DNA of 64,000 bases from RGIG4079 sp045637505 (GTDB lineage: Bacteria; Bacteroidota; Bacteroidia; Bacteroidales; Muribaculaceae), in assembly GCA_045637505.1 (NCBI GenBank), contig JAZTZO010000046.1, positions 43,473-107,472 on the forward strand, given 5' to 3'. Shown piece by piece: positions 63,766 through 64,000 of the stretch. A program made the position numbers and the translations under genes. Under the pieces are notes generated by a model, which saw nothing but the letters and a program-made list of their open reading frames with translations, ran no database searches and was not told the origin of the DNA. Every line of letters starts with the position of its first letter. Within the stretch, counting starts at the first letter, position 1.

Positions 63766-63822
63766 ATTATCGTGTTATCATGTTATCGTGTTATCGTGTT
63801 ATTGCATGATAACATGGATAAC
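63766..63822. repeat. GTTATC array, locus D
   Basis: Five direct units (the first ATTATC), starting at the ATPase stop codon, then two inverted units. The right half GATAACATGGATAACGC (63808-63824) is identical to that of locus B. Confidence 0.85.
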
Positions 63823-63870
63823 GCAATAATAATTCATAATGCATAATGCATAATTCATAATTTTTTATTA

Positions 63871-64000
63871 GTGTCCGATAAAACTTTTTTTGATAGAATA
63901 AAAAATTAGGGCTGATTCCATTTGCAGGATTCAGCCCTTTGTGGTTATTTTGGTTTTGCAACAAACTTTATAACCATGAGCAAAAGTAAGCATTTTATCG
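63871..64000 (+). mobile_element. Left end of a probable IS4-family (DUF4372) insertion sequence
   Basis: The left end appears to start GTGTCCGATAAAAC. An internal hairpin (AGGGCTGATTCC, 63908-63919, with GGATTCAGCCCT, 63927-63938, one mismatch) could block read-through into the transposase. The transposase frame starts at 63976; the right end lies outside the window. Confidence 0.6.
63976..64000 (+). CDS. Transposase, N-terminal fragment (cut by window edge)
   Basis: Only eight codons are visible, MSKSKHFI. This matches the start of Bacteroidetes DUF4372/IS4-type transposases (M-x-K-S-K-H-F). The IS-like end and hairpin upstream support the call, but the visible part is very short. Confidence 0.5.

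Noticed and set aside
57961..63822. GTTATC arrays as a CRISPR
   Set aside because: Units are only 6-8 bp with 2-3 bp between them and end in inverted copies; there are no spacers and no cas genes.

Overview
The window looks like chromosomal DNA of a member of the Bacteroidales (Bacteroidetes); the family is uncertain, and a Muribaculaceae- or Prevotella-like gut lineage is my best guess. Supporting signs are promoters of the TTG-(19-21 bp)-TAnnTTTG type, weak or absent Shine-Dalgarno sites, a SusB-type GH97 enzyme, a protein with a probable type IX secretion tail, paired DUF3857 proteins, and an argR-GNAT-argG block.

Layout. 0-4.2 kb (minus strand): a cut-off PspC gene, argG, a GNAT acetyltransferase, argR, then gltX. 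4.3-8.3 kb: two secreted DUF3857/transglutaminase-like proteins, of which the distal one seems to have lost its catalytic triad. 8.6-25.4 kb: mostly plus-strand metabolic and envelope genes (GH97, thioredoxin, a vWA-macro-like fusion, a metallo-beta-lactamase-fold enzyme, a GH10-like secreted enzyme, topoisomerase IV subunit A, MntP, a porin on the minus strand, a C26-M19 peptidase fusion, YitT). 25.7-38.7 kb (minus): the classic transcription/translation block tRNA-Thr-Tyr-Gly-Thr, tuf, tRNA-Trp, secE, nusG, rplKAJL, rpoBC, in the same order as the thrU-tufB-secE-rpoC region of E. coli, with a predicted attenuator between rplL and rpoB.

38.9-52.7 kb is the least explained part. It holds a dense minus-strand set of small secreted or membrane proteins: an HExxH/zinc-ribbon protein, Sel1 and TPR repeat proteins, two paralogous membrane proteins with duplicated leader hairpins, a PepT with a signal peptide, a zinc-ribbon mini-protein, a 52-aa membrane protein and a periplasmic thioredoxin. 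It also holds an intergenic region that can fold into nested long stems (candidate ncRNA). Facing it on the plus strand is a 1154-aa protein built like a hybrid two-component sensor (periplasmic propeller-like part, TM, coiled coil), but with sixteen or more 11-residue repeats and an unrecognised C-terminal domain in place of a kinase.

52.7-62.1 kb returns to housekeeping: aminopeptidase P, gamma-carbonic anhydrase, an NfnAB/SudAB-like flavoprotein pair, a DUF6056 membrane protein and a malic enzyme-phosphotransacetylase fusion. Four loci between 57.9 and 63.9 kb carry arrays of GTTATC at about 8-bp spacing that end in inverted copies and fold into hairpins. Three of them surround a RecA-fold ATPase with a C-terminal HTH. 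The window ends in the left end of a probable IS4-family (DUF4372) insertion sequence.

The items most worth pursuing are the sensor-like hendecad-repeat protein and its neighbours, the candidate structured RNA at 46.8-46.9 kb, and the GTTATC array family around the ATPase. All calls rest on reading the sequence; no database search was run.
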